27,749 nucleotides of DNA from Syntrophales bacterium (lineage in GTDB: Bacteria; Desulfobacterota; Syntrophia; Syntrophales; UBA5619), in NCBI GenBank assembly GCA_028712015.1, contig JAQTRB010000002.1, forward strand, positions 1 through 27,749, written 5' to 3'. A program made the translations under genes and the position numbers. How positions within the stretch are numbered: the first letter of the stretch is position 1; each line of letters begins with the position of its first letter. The notes beneath the pieces were generated by a model. The model had not been told where the DNA came from. It saw nothing but the letters and a program-made list of their open reading frames with translations, and did no database searches. Shown in pieces: positions 7,594 to 15,491 of the stretch.

Positions 7594-8820
7594 ATGACTC
7601 GTCTGATTAAGCTCCTGTACGCCCTGAAGAAGGAATTCCGGCTGATCACCCGCGACGTCCAAACGGTGACGATCCTGTTCGTCATGCCCGCCGTGTTCAT
7701 CATGATCATGTCTCTGGCGATGCGGGACCTCTTCGAGCTCCACAGCAGCGTCAGCATCAATGTCCTGGCCGTTAACCGTGATACAGGAAAGAATGCGGAC
7801 GCTTTTGTCAAGGCAATCGAGGGGCTGCCGACGTTCAAATTTCATCTGCTCGAGAAGGATGCCACAACGGAACGGATCAGGAAACGGATGTTTGCCGAGG
7901 ATTACAAATTTGCGCTGATCATCCGGGAAGGCACATCCGCTTTCGTGGCTGGAGAAAGTGGGGAAGGAGGCGACAAGCCCCTGGAACTTTTGGTCAACCC
8001 CTCGGTCAACGTCCAGACGCAGATGGTGCTCAAGGGCGCGTTGGAAAAAAATCTGGCCAAGCTCAGACAGGATGTTCTGATCGACCATCTCGGCGGCATT
8101 CTGCAGGCGGCCGGAATCGACGTTAAAAAGCTGAAGGCGGACAACGAGAGCCCCATCGAGTTGAGATACGCACACATGGAGGGACGATCGTCCAAGGTTC
8201 CCTCCGCCGTGCAACAGAGCGTACCCGCATGGTTGGTCTTTTCGATTTTTTTCATCGTGATCCCCCTCTCCAACACCTTCATATCCGAACGCGGGCAGGG
8301 CACCCTGATGCGCCTCAAGAGCATGAACGTATCGCGCATCTCGCTGATTGTGGGAAAAATGATCCCCTACCTGTTGATCAACGTGATGCAAGCGGTCGTC
8401 ATGATCATGATCGGCATGTACATCGTTCCGCTGTTCGGCGGCACAGCCCTTACCCTGGGGAGTTCTCCGGGCGGCCTGGCCCTGATTGCCATCTCGGTGA
8501 GCTTCAGCGCCATTTCCTTCGCGCTCCTCATCGCCTCCCTTGCCCGTACGACCGAACAGGCAACGACGATCGGGGCGGTTCTGAACATTATCTTCGGCGC
8601 CTTGGGGGGAATCATGGTGCCCACGTTCGTTATGCCCCGGTTTATGCAGGATCTGGCCAATCTCTCCCCCATGGCCTGGGGGCTCGAAGGATTTCTCGAC
8701 ATCTTCCTCAGAGACGGCAGAGCCGGAGACGTCCTTCCGGAGAGTCTGGCGTTGGGTCTCTTTGGGGCAATCATGCTGGCGTTGACGTTGATCATCTTGC
8801 GAAGGCAGAGGGAGGTTTGA
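7594..8820 (+). CDS. ABC-2 type exporter, permease subunit
   Basis: A 408-residue membrane subunit of the exporter. The ATG at 7594 lies 5 bp after the ATPase stop with GAGGAG 8 nt upstream. Topology is that of ABC-2 permeases: one N-terminal membrane segment (about 23-43), a large extracytoplasmic domain (about 45-210), then a cluster of five or six membrane segments to the C-terminus with a short coupling region containing E-R-G-Q-G-T-L-M-R-L-K. The sequence resembles YhhJ/DrrB-like permeases that move lipids, antibiotics or pigments across the inner membrane. One ATPase and one permease gene imply a homodimer of each. Position immediately before the ACP gene points to export of an acyl product. 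Confidence 0.9.
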   Translation: MTRLIKLLYALKKEFRLITRDVQTVTILFVMPAVFIMIMSLAMRDLFELHSSVSINVLAVNRDTGKNADAFVKAIEGLPTFKFHLLEKDATTERIRKRMFAEDYKFALIIREGTSAFVAGESGEGGDKPLELLVNPSVNVQTQMVLKGALEKNLAKLRQDVLIDHLGGILQAAGIDVKKLKADNESPIELRYAHMEGRSSKVPSAVQQSVPAWLVFSIFFIVIPLSNTFISERGQGTLMRLKSMNVSRISLIVGKMIPYLLINVMQAVVMIMIGMYIVPLFGGTALTLGSSPGGLALIAISVSFSAISFALLIASLARTTEQATTIGAVLNIIFGALGGIMVPTFVMPRFMQDLANLSPMAWGLEGFLDIFLRDGRAGDVLPESLALGLFGAIMLALTLIILRRQREV

Positions 8821-8825
8821 AAGCG

Positions 8826-9092
8826 ATGAAGGGTTCGGTTGATCAGCGACTGAAGACGGACTTGAAGCGACTGATTGTCGAGGAGTGCGACCTAACGATC
8901 GACACTGACGAGATCGGTGATGACGATTTGCTCTTCGGCAGCGACTCCCGTCTCGGATTGGACTCGATCGATGCCCTCCAGATCTCGATTGCGGTTCAGA
9001 ATAAATACGGCCAGCTCATTACCGACAGCAAGCAACTGCGCAAGGTGATGCGGTCGATCAATACCTTCGCCGATTTCATCCAACCGGAGTAG
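8826..9092 (+). CDS. Acyl carrier protein of a dedicated synthase
   Basis: An 88-residue acyl carrier protein that would hold the growing chain on 4'-phosphopantetheine. The attachment motif G-L-D-S-I-D-A-L places the modified serine at residue 47, and the preceding acidic G-D-D-D-L-L-F-G is typical of specialised ACPs rather than the housekeeping FabC/AcpP form. The ATG at 8826 lies 5 bp after the permease stop, with AGGGAGG upstream; a longer open frame reaching into the permease gene has no family character. Its ketosynthase partner begins 3 bp downstream. No phosphopantetheinyl transferase or malonyl transferase is encoded nearby, so those would be supplied by housekeeping enzymes. Confidence 0.9.
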   Translation: MKGSVDQRLKTDLKRLIVEECDLTIDTDEIGDDDLLFGSDSRLGLDSIDALQISIAVQNKYGQLITDSKQLRKVMRSINTFADFIQPE

Positions 9093-9095
9093 CCT

Positions 9096-10271
9096 ATGAA
9101 GAAAGGGGCATTTGTTACCGGAAAGGCGATGATCTGCTCGATCGGGGAAACCCCGAAAGAGATTGTCGAGGCGGTGCGCGATCAGCGTATTCGAATGGCT
9201 CATCTCTCCTTTCCCCTGGCGGGCCTCCCCTACACCAGACCGTACTACCTGATCATGCGAAACGAGGAGGACCGGCCGGAGAACCGCTCCGACGGGTATT
9301 TCAGCAAGATCCTCTTCTCAACGGCTGCAGCGGCTGTTAACGAAGCGGAGCTGAGCGACGACGAGCTCAAGGAGACCCATCTCTTTTTCGGATCCACATC
9401 GATGGATGTCCCCGTCTTCGAAGGCAACCACCGCAAAACCTCCGCTTCCGTATCGGAAATATTTCTCCGATCATCGAATGGCTACGGTAAGATCGCCTCT
9501 GCCGTCATGGAGCGGCTGGGGATCAGAGGGTGTAACTATACCTTTACGACGGCATGCACGTCAAGCGCAAACGCCTTCCTGTACGCCGCATCGATGATCG
9601 GACAGGGGCGGATCGAGAGGGCGCTGGTGATCGGCTACGATCTCTTCAACAACCTCGGCTTTTACGGATTCGAAGGCCTCAAATCCATCGCCGTCACGAC
9701 CTACCGGCCCTTCGACCGGCACCGGGACGGCCTGATCCTTGGCGAAGCTTGCGGTGCTGTGGTTCTGGAGGGTAGAAATCGGGTGGCGAGCGATTTCCGT
9801 TTCCTGGGAGGTGCAAATCTCTGCGATATATACAGCGTAACCAGCCACGATGAAGAAGGCACCACCGTTGCGGAGACGATGAACCGCGCCCTCGCACGGG
9901 CGGGAATCGATCCCGGGGCAATCCGCGCCATTAAGGCCCACGCCACGGGAACGGAGAACAACGACCGGACCGAATGCGCCGCCATGCGGCTGACCTTCGG
10001 GAAAAACCTTCCTCCTGTGACGTGCGTTAAACCTTTCATCGGTCACACGGTAGGCGCCTGCGGCGTATGTGAGTTGATCCTGTTTACCGAGTCTCTCAAG
10101 GCGGGGTTCATCCCCTCGACTCCCGGTTTCCGGGATAAGGATGAGGAGTGCAATCTGACGCCTCTCATGGAAAACGAGGAAACGGGGGAAGGCGTCTTCA
10201 TGCTAAACTATTTCGGGTTCGGCGGCAACTGCACAACGCTGATCCTCTCGAATAAAAGGGGTGAAGAGTGA
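9096..10271 (+). CDS. Beta-ketoacyl-ACP synthase (KAS II-like), active
   Basis: A condensing enzyme of the thiolase fold that should extend ACP-bound acyl chains by decarboxylative Claisen condensation. The 391-residue protein keeps the full Cys-His-His triad: C154 in T-T-A-C-T-S-S-A-N-A, H282 in K-A-H-A-T-G-T-E-N-N-D, and H317 in F-I-G-H-T-V-G-A-C-G. The C-terminal F-G-F-G-G-N-C-T motif is also present. ATG at 9096, 3 bp after the ACP stop. It is divergent from housekeeping FabF, especially in the N-terminal third, and pairs with a degenerate ketosynthase encoded with a 4-bp overlap, as in aryl-polyene or type II polyketide systems. Activity is well supported; chain length and product cannot be read from sequence. 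Confidence 0.92.
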   Translation: MKKGAFVTGKAMICSIGETPKEIVEAVRDQRIRMAHLSFPLAGLPYTRPYYLIMRNEEDRPENRSDGYFSKILFSTAAAAVNEAELSDDELKETHLFFGSTSMDVPVFEGNHRKTSASVSEIFLRSSNGYGKIASAVMERLGIRGCNYTFTTACTSSANAFLYAASMIGQGRIERALVIGYDLFNNLGFYGFEGLKSIAVTTYRPFDRHRDGLILGEACGAVVLEGRNRVASDFRFLGGANLCDIYSVTSHDEEGTTVAETMNRALARAGIDPGAIRAIKAHATGTENNDRTECAAMRLTFGKNLPPVTCVKPFIGHTVGACGVCELILFTESLKAGFIPSTPGFRDKDEECNLTPLMENEETGEGVFMLNYFGFGGNCTTLILSNKRGEE

Positions 10272-11140
10272 CCGGCCTCTACATCCACAGCGCCTCCGCA
10301 TTCATCGGTAAAGCACACGCGGACGAAAAACTTCTGAAGGAAGAGCTGAGGAAATACACCCCGGATAATTTCAGAAGAGTAAACCGGTTCATCCTCCTTG
10401 CCCTCATCGGCGCTCGCCAATGCATCCATGACCACTCCATCGCGGGGGATACGGCCGTCTATTTGACGACGGAGTACGGGAACCTCAGCAACACCGTGAC
10501 CGTCCTCGACGAGATCTATACCGCCCATTCGCTTCCGAAGCCATTCAGTTTCATCAACACGATGAGCAACACGGCCGCATTCTATCTCGCCCAGAACCTG
10601 GGAATTCGGGGGCGCAGCCTCACCGTCTCCAGCCAAAATCTTTCCTTCCAGCGGGGGATCGATCTGCTGATGACGGATTGGAGCGCATGTTCGGTAACGA
10701 GTGCGCTCATCGGCGGCGTGGACGTTTCTTCCTTGTCTGAGGCAGGCGGAGATGATCGTAATGCCCGTGGCTGGCAAATGGTAGATGGGAGTGGCTGGTT
10801 TTACGTACGGACCGAGCGTAAGGGCGCCTGCGGGGTCTTTCGGGAAAACCGATCATTTCAGGACGGTGCAACCTGCCGGAAATGGATCCGGGACCGGAAA
10901 GAACCTTTTGAGGACCTGGTCGCTTTCGGCCCGTCGATCGGCGAAAAGGAGGCCGCCGAGTGGCGCACGGCGTTACCCACAACAGACGAATTTGACTACC
11001 TCGGCCAATACGGATATTGCGGTTCAGCCGCCGCCTGCGGTATCGGAATGTTTGTGAAGAGATTTCGGGGAAGATCCCTGCTGCACATCGACCGGAACCA
11101 GCTCGGAAATTATGCGGTTATCGAGGTAGAGGTGTTTTGA
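10268..11140 (+). CDS. Degenerate ketosynthase, chain-length-factor-like
   Basis: A 290-residue thiolase-fold protein that looks like a ketosynthase stripped of catalysis. Aligning by eye with the preceding active enzyme, the nucleophile region reads L-T-V-S-S-Q-N-L-S-F (Asn where Cys should be), the first histidine region reads V-A-F-G-P-S (Phe for His) and the second reads Y-L-G-Q-Y-G (Gln for His). It is about 100 residues shorter than a complete KAS. This is the pattern of chain-length factors, which dimerise with an active ketosynthase and set chain length. The GTG start at 10268 overlaps the upstream stop (GTGA), implying translational coupling and a 1:1 heterodimer. The alignment is manual, so individual replacements could shift by a residue. 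Confidence 0.8.
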   Translation: MTGLYIHSASAFIGKAHADEKLLKEELRKYTPDNFRRVNRFILLALIGARQCIHDHSIAGDTAVYLTTEYGNLSNTVTVLDEIYTAHSLPKPFSFINTMSNTAAFYLAQNLGIRGRSLTVSSQNLSFQRGIDLLMTDWSACSVTSALIGGVDVSSLSEAGGDDRNARGWQMVDGSGWFYVRTERKGACGVFRENRSFQDGATCRKWIRDRKEPFEDLVAFGPSIGEKEAAEWRTALPTTDEFDYLGQYGYCGSAAACGIGMFVKRFRGRSLLHIDRNQLGNYAVIEVEVF

Positions 11141-11189
11141 GAATCGTCTCTCGTGCAATCTCAGGGTCGGTAACGGAATGAAGGTTGTA

Positions 11190-12191
11190 TTACATCCCCT
11201 TCCGCAGCATCAGATGGACTTCTTTCTCGGCTCTGCCGGCCATTCTAAGGAGATTGGCGATATGGGGCAAATCGATTTCGCTGTCTTTTCTTTTGAATGT
11301 TCTCGCGCAAACCAAGGCAAAGTTGCGCCAGAGATTGCCTGCCTCCATCATTTTTCTGGAAGCCTCCCGCAATACAGGCAACTCCATGCATGCATACGCT
11401 TCCGCCAGAAATGCGGCATACAAGAAGCGAAATCCGCCCCCACCGGTGCCGACCTCTTCCTGCATAAGCGCAATATGTCCCAAAAGTGATCTTATGTATT
11501 TTTCATCCTTTTTCCTGCCCAGCTTTTCGAGGTAATGGGCGAGATAGAATATCCCGCGGACCCCGCAGGGAGGCGGGGCCCCCAACAGCATAAAATTGGT
11601 TCGTTTGATCGCTTTCGGAATCAGCGAATTGAAATCGATTTTCTCCGGAACATAGATGGGATAATACAGAAGTCCTTTCGGGGCGAGGATTCCCTTTGCG
11701 AACCGGGCATTTTTTAAATCTTGCGGCTTTATCCGTGTGGGCTCTTGCAGTGCCGGTTCACTGATCAGATATTCCCCGTTTTCTTTGCCGTAGACAACGA
11801 TGTTGTGAGCATTGAACGGGATTCTCATTTCCCGGGGAAAATAGGGAAGCCAGAAAGCGGATGTCTGAACCCCGACAGCCTGTTTTCGATCAATCAGTTC
11901 ACTGAGATCCTCCATGGCTTTTTCTTCATTCCGATAGCGCCTGACTTCGAATTTTACCCCAAGACGCCTTTGAATCCCCCGAATGATCGATTTGGGAATG
12001 CTGCGGTAGGCGATGACCGGCATACTACCCATCATCTTGACAAAAGGAAGAAAGGCAAACATCAGTCCGCTGGCAAGTCCGAAAACCATGGGTTCGGATA
12101 TGTCCAGCCCGTGATGCCTCAAGAGTGAAACAATCGTACCCGTTTCACAATGTGCATAATTGCGATGCTCAAATTGATCCTTGACTTTCAA
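11190..12191 (-). CDS. BtrH-type acyltransferase-like protein (BtrH_N + DUF4872)
   Basis: A 333-residue protein of the butirosin BtrH type. The N-terminal BtrH_N region carries the papain-like nucleophile C15 in N-Y-A-H-C-E-T-G, L-L-R-H-H-G-L-D and the F-G-L-A-S-G pattern; H129 in F-N-A-H-N-I-V-V-Y-G is the probable catalytic histidine and E145 in I-S-E-P takes the place where relatives usually have Asp. The C-terminal half has the DUF4872 pattern (G-T-G-G-G-G-F-R-F-L-Y-A-A-F-L). BtrH itself moves an acyl group from an ACP to an aminoglycoside, so an ACP-linked transfer is a reasonable inference next to the ACP/ketosynthase operon it faces. The start is TTG at 12191 with GGGAGG 8 nt upstream, directly after the preceding stop, so it is the second gene of a short operon. 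Confidence 0.82.
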   Translation of the reverse strand: MKVKDQFEHRNYAHCETGTIVSLLRHHGLDISEPMVFGLASGLMFAFLPFVKMMGSMPVIAYRSIPKSIIRGIQRRLGVKFEVRRYRNEEKAMEDLSELIDRKQAVGVQTSAFWLPYFPREMRIPFNAHNIVVYGKENGEYLISEPALQEPTRIKPQDLKNARFAKGILAPKGLLYYPIYVPEKIDFNSLIPKAIKRTNFMLLGAPPPCGVRGIFYLAHYLEKLGRKKDEKYIRSLLGHIALMQEEVGTGGGGFRFLYAAFLAEAYACMELPVLREASRKMMEAGNLWRNFALVCARTFKRKDSEIDLPHIANLLRMAGRAEKEVHLMLRKGM

Positions 12192-12605
12192 TTATGCATC
12201 CTCCCGGAAGTTGATGAGATCGTCGACTGTAACGTTGAAAATATTTGCGTATTTCCGCAATGTGCCCGGATCAAGTTTTTTGAATACGTTGGGCTTGAAG
12301 TGTCGCTTTAACCTCCATACCGCAATGTCCATGGCCTGAGCAAGAAATTTTGGCTCAAGTAACCGTTTGTACATAAAATATTCTATAGGAGATGATTCGT
12401 TTCGTAAAATGCGCTCTTTGACTTCCTCGGCCTTCTCCTGAAACGCATCGGCAAAGGGCACCGACAGGATTAAATGGTCATCATATTTTTCAAGTTTTGT
12501 TTGATATTTTCCCTGATCATCAATTCCGCAAATCACCCAGACATTCCGTTTCCACTCCATTTTTCGCGTTTTCAAGAGTTTCTGTTTGGCATCCTCGGTC
12601 GTCAT
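12192..12605 (-). CDS. Conserved-looking small protein of unknown function
   Basis: A 137-residue charged, soluble protein not recognised by family. It has no signal peptide or membrane segment. The last 40 residues (F-K-K-L-D-P-G-T-L-R-K-Y-A-N-I-F-N-V, then a D-D-L-I-N motif) resemble a short helical module like the end of HTH or XRE-type proteins, but no complete DNA-binding domain is visible. The ATG at 12605 has an excellent AGGAGG just upstream, and its stop codon abuts the BtrH-like start, so the two are almost certainly co-translated. A role as partner or regulator of the BtrH-like protein is a guess from position. Confidence 0.7.
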   Translation of the reverse strand: MTTEDAKQKLLKTRKMEWKRNVWVICGIDDQGKYQTKLEKYDDHLILSVPFADAFQEKAEEVKERILRNESSPIEYFMYKRLLEPKFLAQAMDIAVWRLKRHFKPNVFKKLDPGTLRKYANIFNVTVDDLINFREDA

Positions 12606-12671
12606 CCTTCCCCTCCTTTTGTTTCACGTGAGAAAAGAATCTTCGCATCTCATGTTCTGCGTCTGTCGGCC

Positions 12672-12686
12672 GAAGATCGGATCTTC
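12672..12686. promoter_or_regulatory. Perfect 15-bp palindrome, possible operator
   Basis: GAAGATC-G-GATCTTC is a perfect 7-bp dyad with one central base. It lies about 70 bp upstream of the BtrH-operon start and 33 bp beyond the 3' end of the PNPOx gene, where a repressor of the minus-strand operon could bind. No T-run follows, so it is unlikely to be a terminator. Confidence 0.4.
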
Positions 12687-12718
12687 ATGACAACGTTCAT
12701 CCCTCCTGACAATCCTTA

Positions 12719-13159
12719 TCACCCGATTTCCTCAATGTGGGACCGACTCACGCCATCCAGAAACTGAAAGGACTTTGCCCGAACCGCGAAGACTGCGGCA
12801 TCCGCGCTTTCGATGATGTCCTTGAGATGTGGATGACTGTCCAGCAATTGTTTTGTAATCTTGTTCCGCTGCAACGGATCCTTCAGTTTTTCATAAACGC
12901 CGCTGACCGTGAGGGCCCGTATATCTCTACGATTTTGATCGATGTCCTCTTCCCGCGTGTCAATGAGTAGACTTACGGCGCGGTTCCTTTCGAGATTACG
13001 GTACTTCTTCGTCTCCTTGCGTGTAAGCATAAAAAAATTTTCACAGGACTCGTCGGTCACATAGGACATCAGTGAGCAATGCGGTTCACCACCGGAAACC
13101 GTGGCCAATACGCAAACATCCTTGCTTCTAATCAGGGTTTTGATCGTTTCGAGCATCAT
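12719..13159 (-). CDS. Pyridoxamine 5'-phosphate oxidase-like FMN-binding protein
   Basis: A 146-residue split-barrel flavin-binding protein. The beginning (a helix, then V-C-V-L-A-T-V-S-G-G-E-P-H-C-S-L-M-S-Y) and the later K-Y-R-N-L-E-R-N-R-A-V-S-L-L-I-D are typical of the PNPOx-like family, as is V-S-G-V-Y-E in the middle strand. These small proteins bind FMN or related cofactors and may act as reductases; the true PdxH substrate residues are not evident, so vitamin B6 synthesis should not be assumed. Two consecutive ATGs (13159 and 13156) are available; the GAAGG upstream is better spaced for the second. It lies 113 bp upstream of the BtrH-like operon in the same direction and may or may not be co-transcribed. 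Confidence 0.85.
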   Translation of the reverse strand: MMLETIKTLIRSKDVCVLATVSGGEPHCSLMSYVTDESCENFFMLTRKETKKYRNLERNRAVSLLIDTREEDIDQNRRDIRALTVSGVYEKLKDPLQRNKITKQLLDSHPHLKDIIESADAAVFAVRAKSFQFLDGVSRSHIEEIG

Positions 13160-13186
13160 AGCCTTCTTTCAAGTTCATGAATCGCT

Positions 13187-13207
13187 GAAGAATCTTTATA
13201 ATTCTTC
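13187..13207. repeat. Short inverted repeat between PNPOx and helicase genes
   Basis: GAAGAAT (13187-13193) and ATTCTTC (13201-13207) form a 7-bp dyad with a 7-nt spacer in the divergent gap upstream of both genes. It could be an operator; it is too AT-rich and lacks a T-run for a terminator. Confidence 0.3.
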
Positions 13208-13339
13208 CAAAGAATCCCGATTTCTTCTACACCGGCGTTTCCTGGAACGCAAGCTCCGGCTGCAGACGCGAAACAGGCGTTCATGGAACCGGACGCTGCA
13301 GTGAATCCACCTCTGGGTGTATAAAGACTGGGTAATGAC

Positions 13340-13368
13340 TTGACCGTCTCGAATTATTCCCCTATAGT
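13340..13368 (+). promoter_or_regulatory. Sigma70-like promoter for the helicase gene
   Basis: TTGACC (13340-13345) and TATAGT (13363-13368) are separated by 17 bp. A start near 13375 leaves about 150 nt before the preferred helicase ATG at 13525. The surrounding 13160-13431 region contains no other recognisable gene. Confidence 0.55.
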
Positions 13369-13524
13369 CCCGCCGAAATATGTTCGTCCTGCAATCACTC
13401 ACCTTTTACGCTCGGGAACGATACGGAACGGATGACGTCGAGGTGGAAACAATACATGCTCGGCGGGAAAATGGATTCGGGGCAATCGGTTCCGTTCCCA
13501 CGCAAAACACAAGGAATCGATATC

Positions 13525-15480
13525 ATGATTCAATATGAAAAAGAACTCAATCCGGAACAGCTCCAGGTTGTCCTCGAAGAGGATGGACCGCTTCTGGTCA
13601 TTGCTGGCGCGGGAAGCGGGAAAACCCGGACGCTCACCTACCGGGTCGCACGTCTCGTCGAGAGCGGAATACCGCCGGAGCGAATTCTGTTGGCCACATT
13701 CACGAACAAAGCCGCCCGATCGATGTTATCGCGCGTTGAAACGTTGATCGGCCGTGAAATCGCCGGCCTCTGGGGAGGCACCTTCCATCACTGCGCGTAC
13801 CGCACCCTCCGCTCTCATGCCGCACGCCTTGATTATGCCAACAATTTTTCTATTCTCGACAGCGAGGATTCACGGCAACTGATCAACACCTGCATCACGG
13901 AAAGCCGTATTGATGGAAAGAGTGACAAATTCCCCCGGGGAGACGTGATCGGCGATATGATCAGCTTGTCCATCAATACCGAAATCCCACTGTCCAACAT
14001 CGTCGGCAGCCGGTATTCGTATTTCTCGCACCGTACGGAGGAGATCATTGCCGTCGCCGTTCAGTACCGCAAACGTAAAAAGGAACTGAACGTCATGGAT
14101 TTCGACGATCTCCTCTTTTTCTGGCGGGAACTGCTGCTGCGATTCGACGATGTTCTTGACATGTATGCGAAGCGCTTCCTGCATGTCCTTGTCGACGAGT
14201 ATCAGGATACGAATAGACTCCAGGCGGAAATCATGGACCTCATCGCTTCTCAACACAAGAACCTGATGGTTGTGGGTGACGATTCCCAGAGCATTTACTC
14301 CTTTCGAGGAGCGAATTACGAAAACATCCTGCGCTTTCCCGACCGCTATCCGAACTGCAAAACCTTCAAGTTGGAGACCAATTACCGAAGCACGCCGGAG
14401 ATTTTACATCTTGCGAACCTGAGCATTACAAACAACGAAAACCAATTTCAAAAGACCTTGCGCGCGGTTCGGGAGAGGGGAATCCGCCCCGTGCTCGTTC
14501 CGACCCGGAACGTTCTCCAGCAAGCCGACTTCATCGCTCAGCGCATTTTGGAGCTTCACCGCAGCGGCATCGCTCTGGGGGAGATGGCCGTGCTGTACCG
14601 AGCGCACTATCATTCGATGGAGGTGCAGATGGAGATGACCCGCCGGGGAATTCCATTCGAGATCCGTTCCGGGATCCGCTTCTTTGAACAGGCGCATATC
14701 AAGGATGTGACTTCCTATCTTCGGATCCTCGTTAATCCACTGGACGAGCTTGCATGGAAACGTGTCCTCGGCCTTCACGTCAAGATCGGACGGATAACAG
14801 CAGATAAGGTCTGGCGGTTTCTCTCCCGCATTTCCGACCCTCATGCGGCGGTTTTAAACGAAGAATTCATAGGATGCGCCCCGCGCTCGGCGACGCCGGG
14901 ACTCCGCCGCTTTCAGGAAACCTTTCGCACTCTGCACGGATGCGAGAGCAGAAGCCCCTCTTTTTTAATCGACGTAATTCTGAAGGCGGGATACAGCGAG
15001 TTTCTCCGGGAAAAACATCCCGACGCGCTATCCCGGGAGGAGGATCTGATCCAGTTTGCAAACTTCGCTTCAAGGTTCGCGTCACTGGAGGATTTTCTGA
15101 GCGAACTTGCGCTGCTGACCGGCGTCAATGAGGAGACTGGCACAGAGGAGATCCGGGAAGACCGTGTCGTTCTTTCATCCATACACCAAGCCAAAGGGTT
15201 GGAATGGACGGTGGTTCTGATGATTTGGTGCTGCGAAGGAATGATGCCGCTCGCCCGCGCGCTGAAGGAACCGGGAGGGGAAGAAGAGGAACGACGTCTG
15301 TTCTATGTCGCTACGACGCGTGCCAAAGATCAACTCTATCTCTCCTACCCGCTGACCGATTATGCGAGGGGCATGGGAAATCTTCCTGTCAATCCCTCTC
15401 GTTTTATTCTTGAACTCTCCTCTTGTACCAAAAGTAAAAAGGATCGACCGTACGATCAGTGGCAGATCGATGAAATCTGA
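13525..15480 (+). CDS. UvrD/PcrA-like SF1 DNA helicase
   Basis: An ATP-dependent 3'-5' DNA helicase of superfamily 1A, involved in repair or replication-fork clearance. The 651-residue protein shows the motifs in order: Q motif L-N-P-E-Q, Walker A A-G-A-G-S-G-K-T (about 30-37), A-T-F-T-N-K-A-A, V-D-E-Y-Q-D-T-N (Walker B, about 222), G-D-D-S-Q-S-I-Y-S-F-R-G-A, E-T-N-Y-R-S-T, and H-Q-A-K-G-L-E-W, then V-A-T-T-R-A-K near the end. It is shorter than UvrD (about 720) and lacks a visible C-terminal Tudor-like tail. The ATG at 13525 has AAGGA about 9 nt upstream and starts just before the Q motif; in-frame ATGs at 13432 and 13456 would add up to 31 residues. It ends 11 bp before the convergent aspS stop, with no terminator between. 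Confidence 0.92.
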   Translation: MIQYEKELNPEQLQVVLEEDGPLLVIAGAGSGKTRTLTYRVARLVESGIPPERILLATFTNKAARSMLSRVETLIGREIAGLWGGTFHHCAYRTLRSHAARLDYANNFSILDSEDSRQLINTCITESRIDGKSDKFPRGDVIGDMISLSINTEIPLSNIVGSRYSYFSHRTEEIIAVAVQYRKRKKELNVMDFDDLLFFWRELLLRFDDVLDMYAKRFLHVLVDEYQDTNRLQAEIMDLIASQHKNLMVVGDDSQSIYSFRGANYENILRFPDRYPNCKTFKLETNYRSTPEILHLANLSITNNENQFQKTLRAVRERGIRPVLVPTRNVLQQADFIAQRILELHRSGIALGEMAVLYRAHYHSMEVQMEMTRRGIPFEIRSGIRFFEQAHIKDVTSYLRILVNPLDELAWKRVLGLHVKIGRITADKVWRFLSRISDPHAAVLNEEFIGCAPRSATPGLRRFQETFRTLHGCESRSPSFLIDVILKAGYSEFLREKHPDALSREEDLIQFANFASRFASLEDFLSELALLTGVNEETGTEEIREDRVVLSSIHQAKGLEWTVVLMIWCCEGMMPLARALKEPGGEEEERRLFYVATTRAKDQLYLSYPLTDYARGMGNLPVNPSRFILELSSCTKSKKDRPYDQWQIDEI

Positions 15481-15491
15481 CGATATCTAAA

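Noticed and set aside
7396..8391. 331-codon minus-strand frame inside the ABC transporter genes
   Set aside because: Rich in His, Asp and Gln with no domain; it is antisense to two clear genes.
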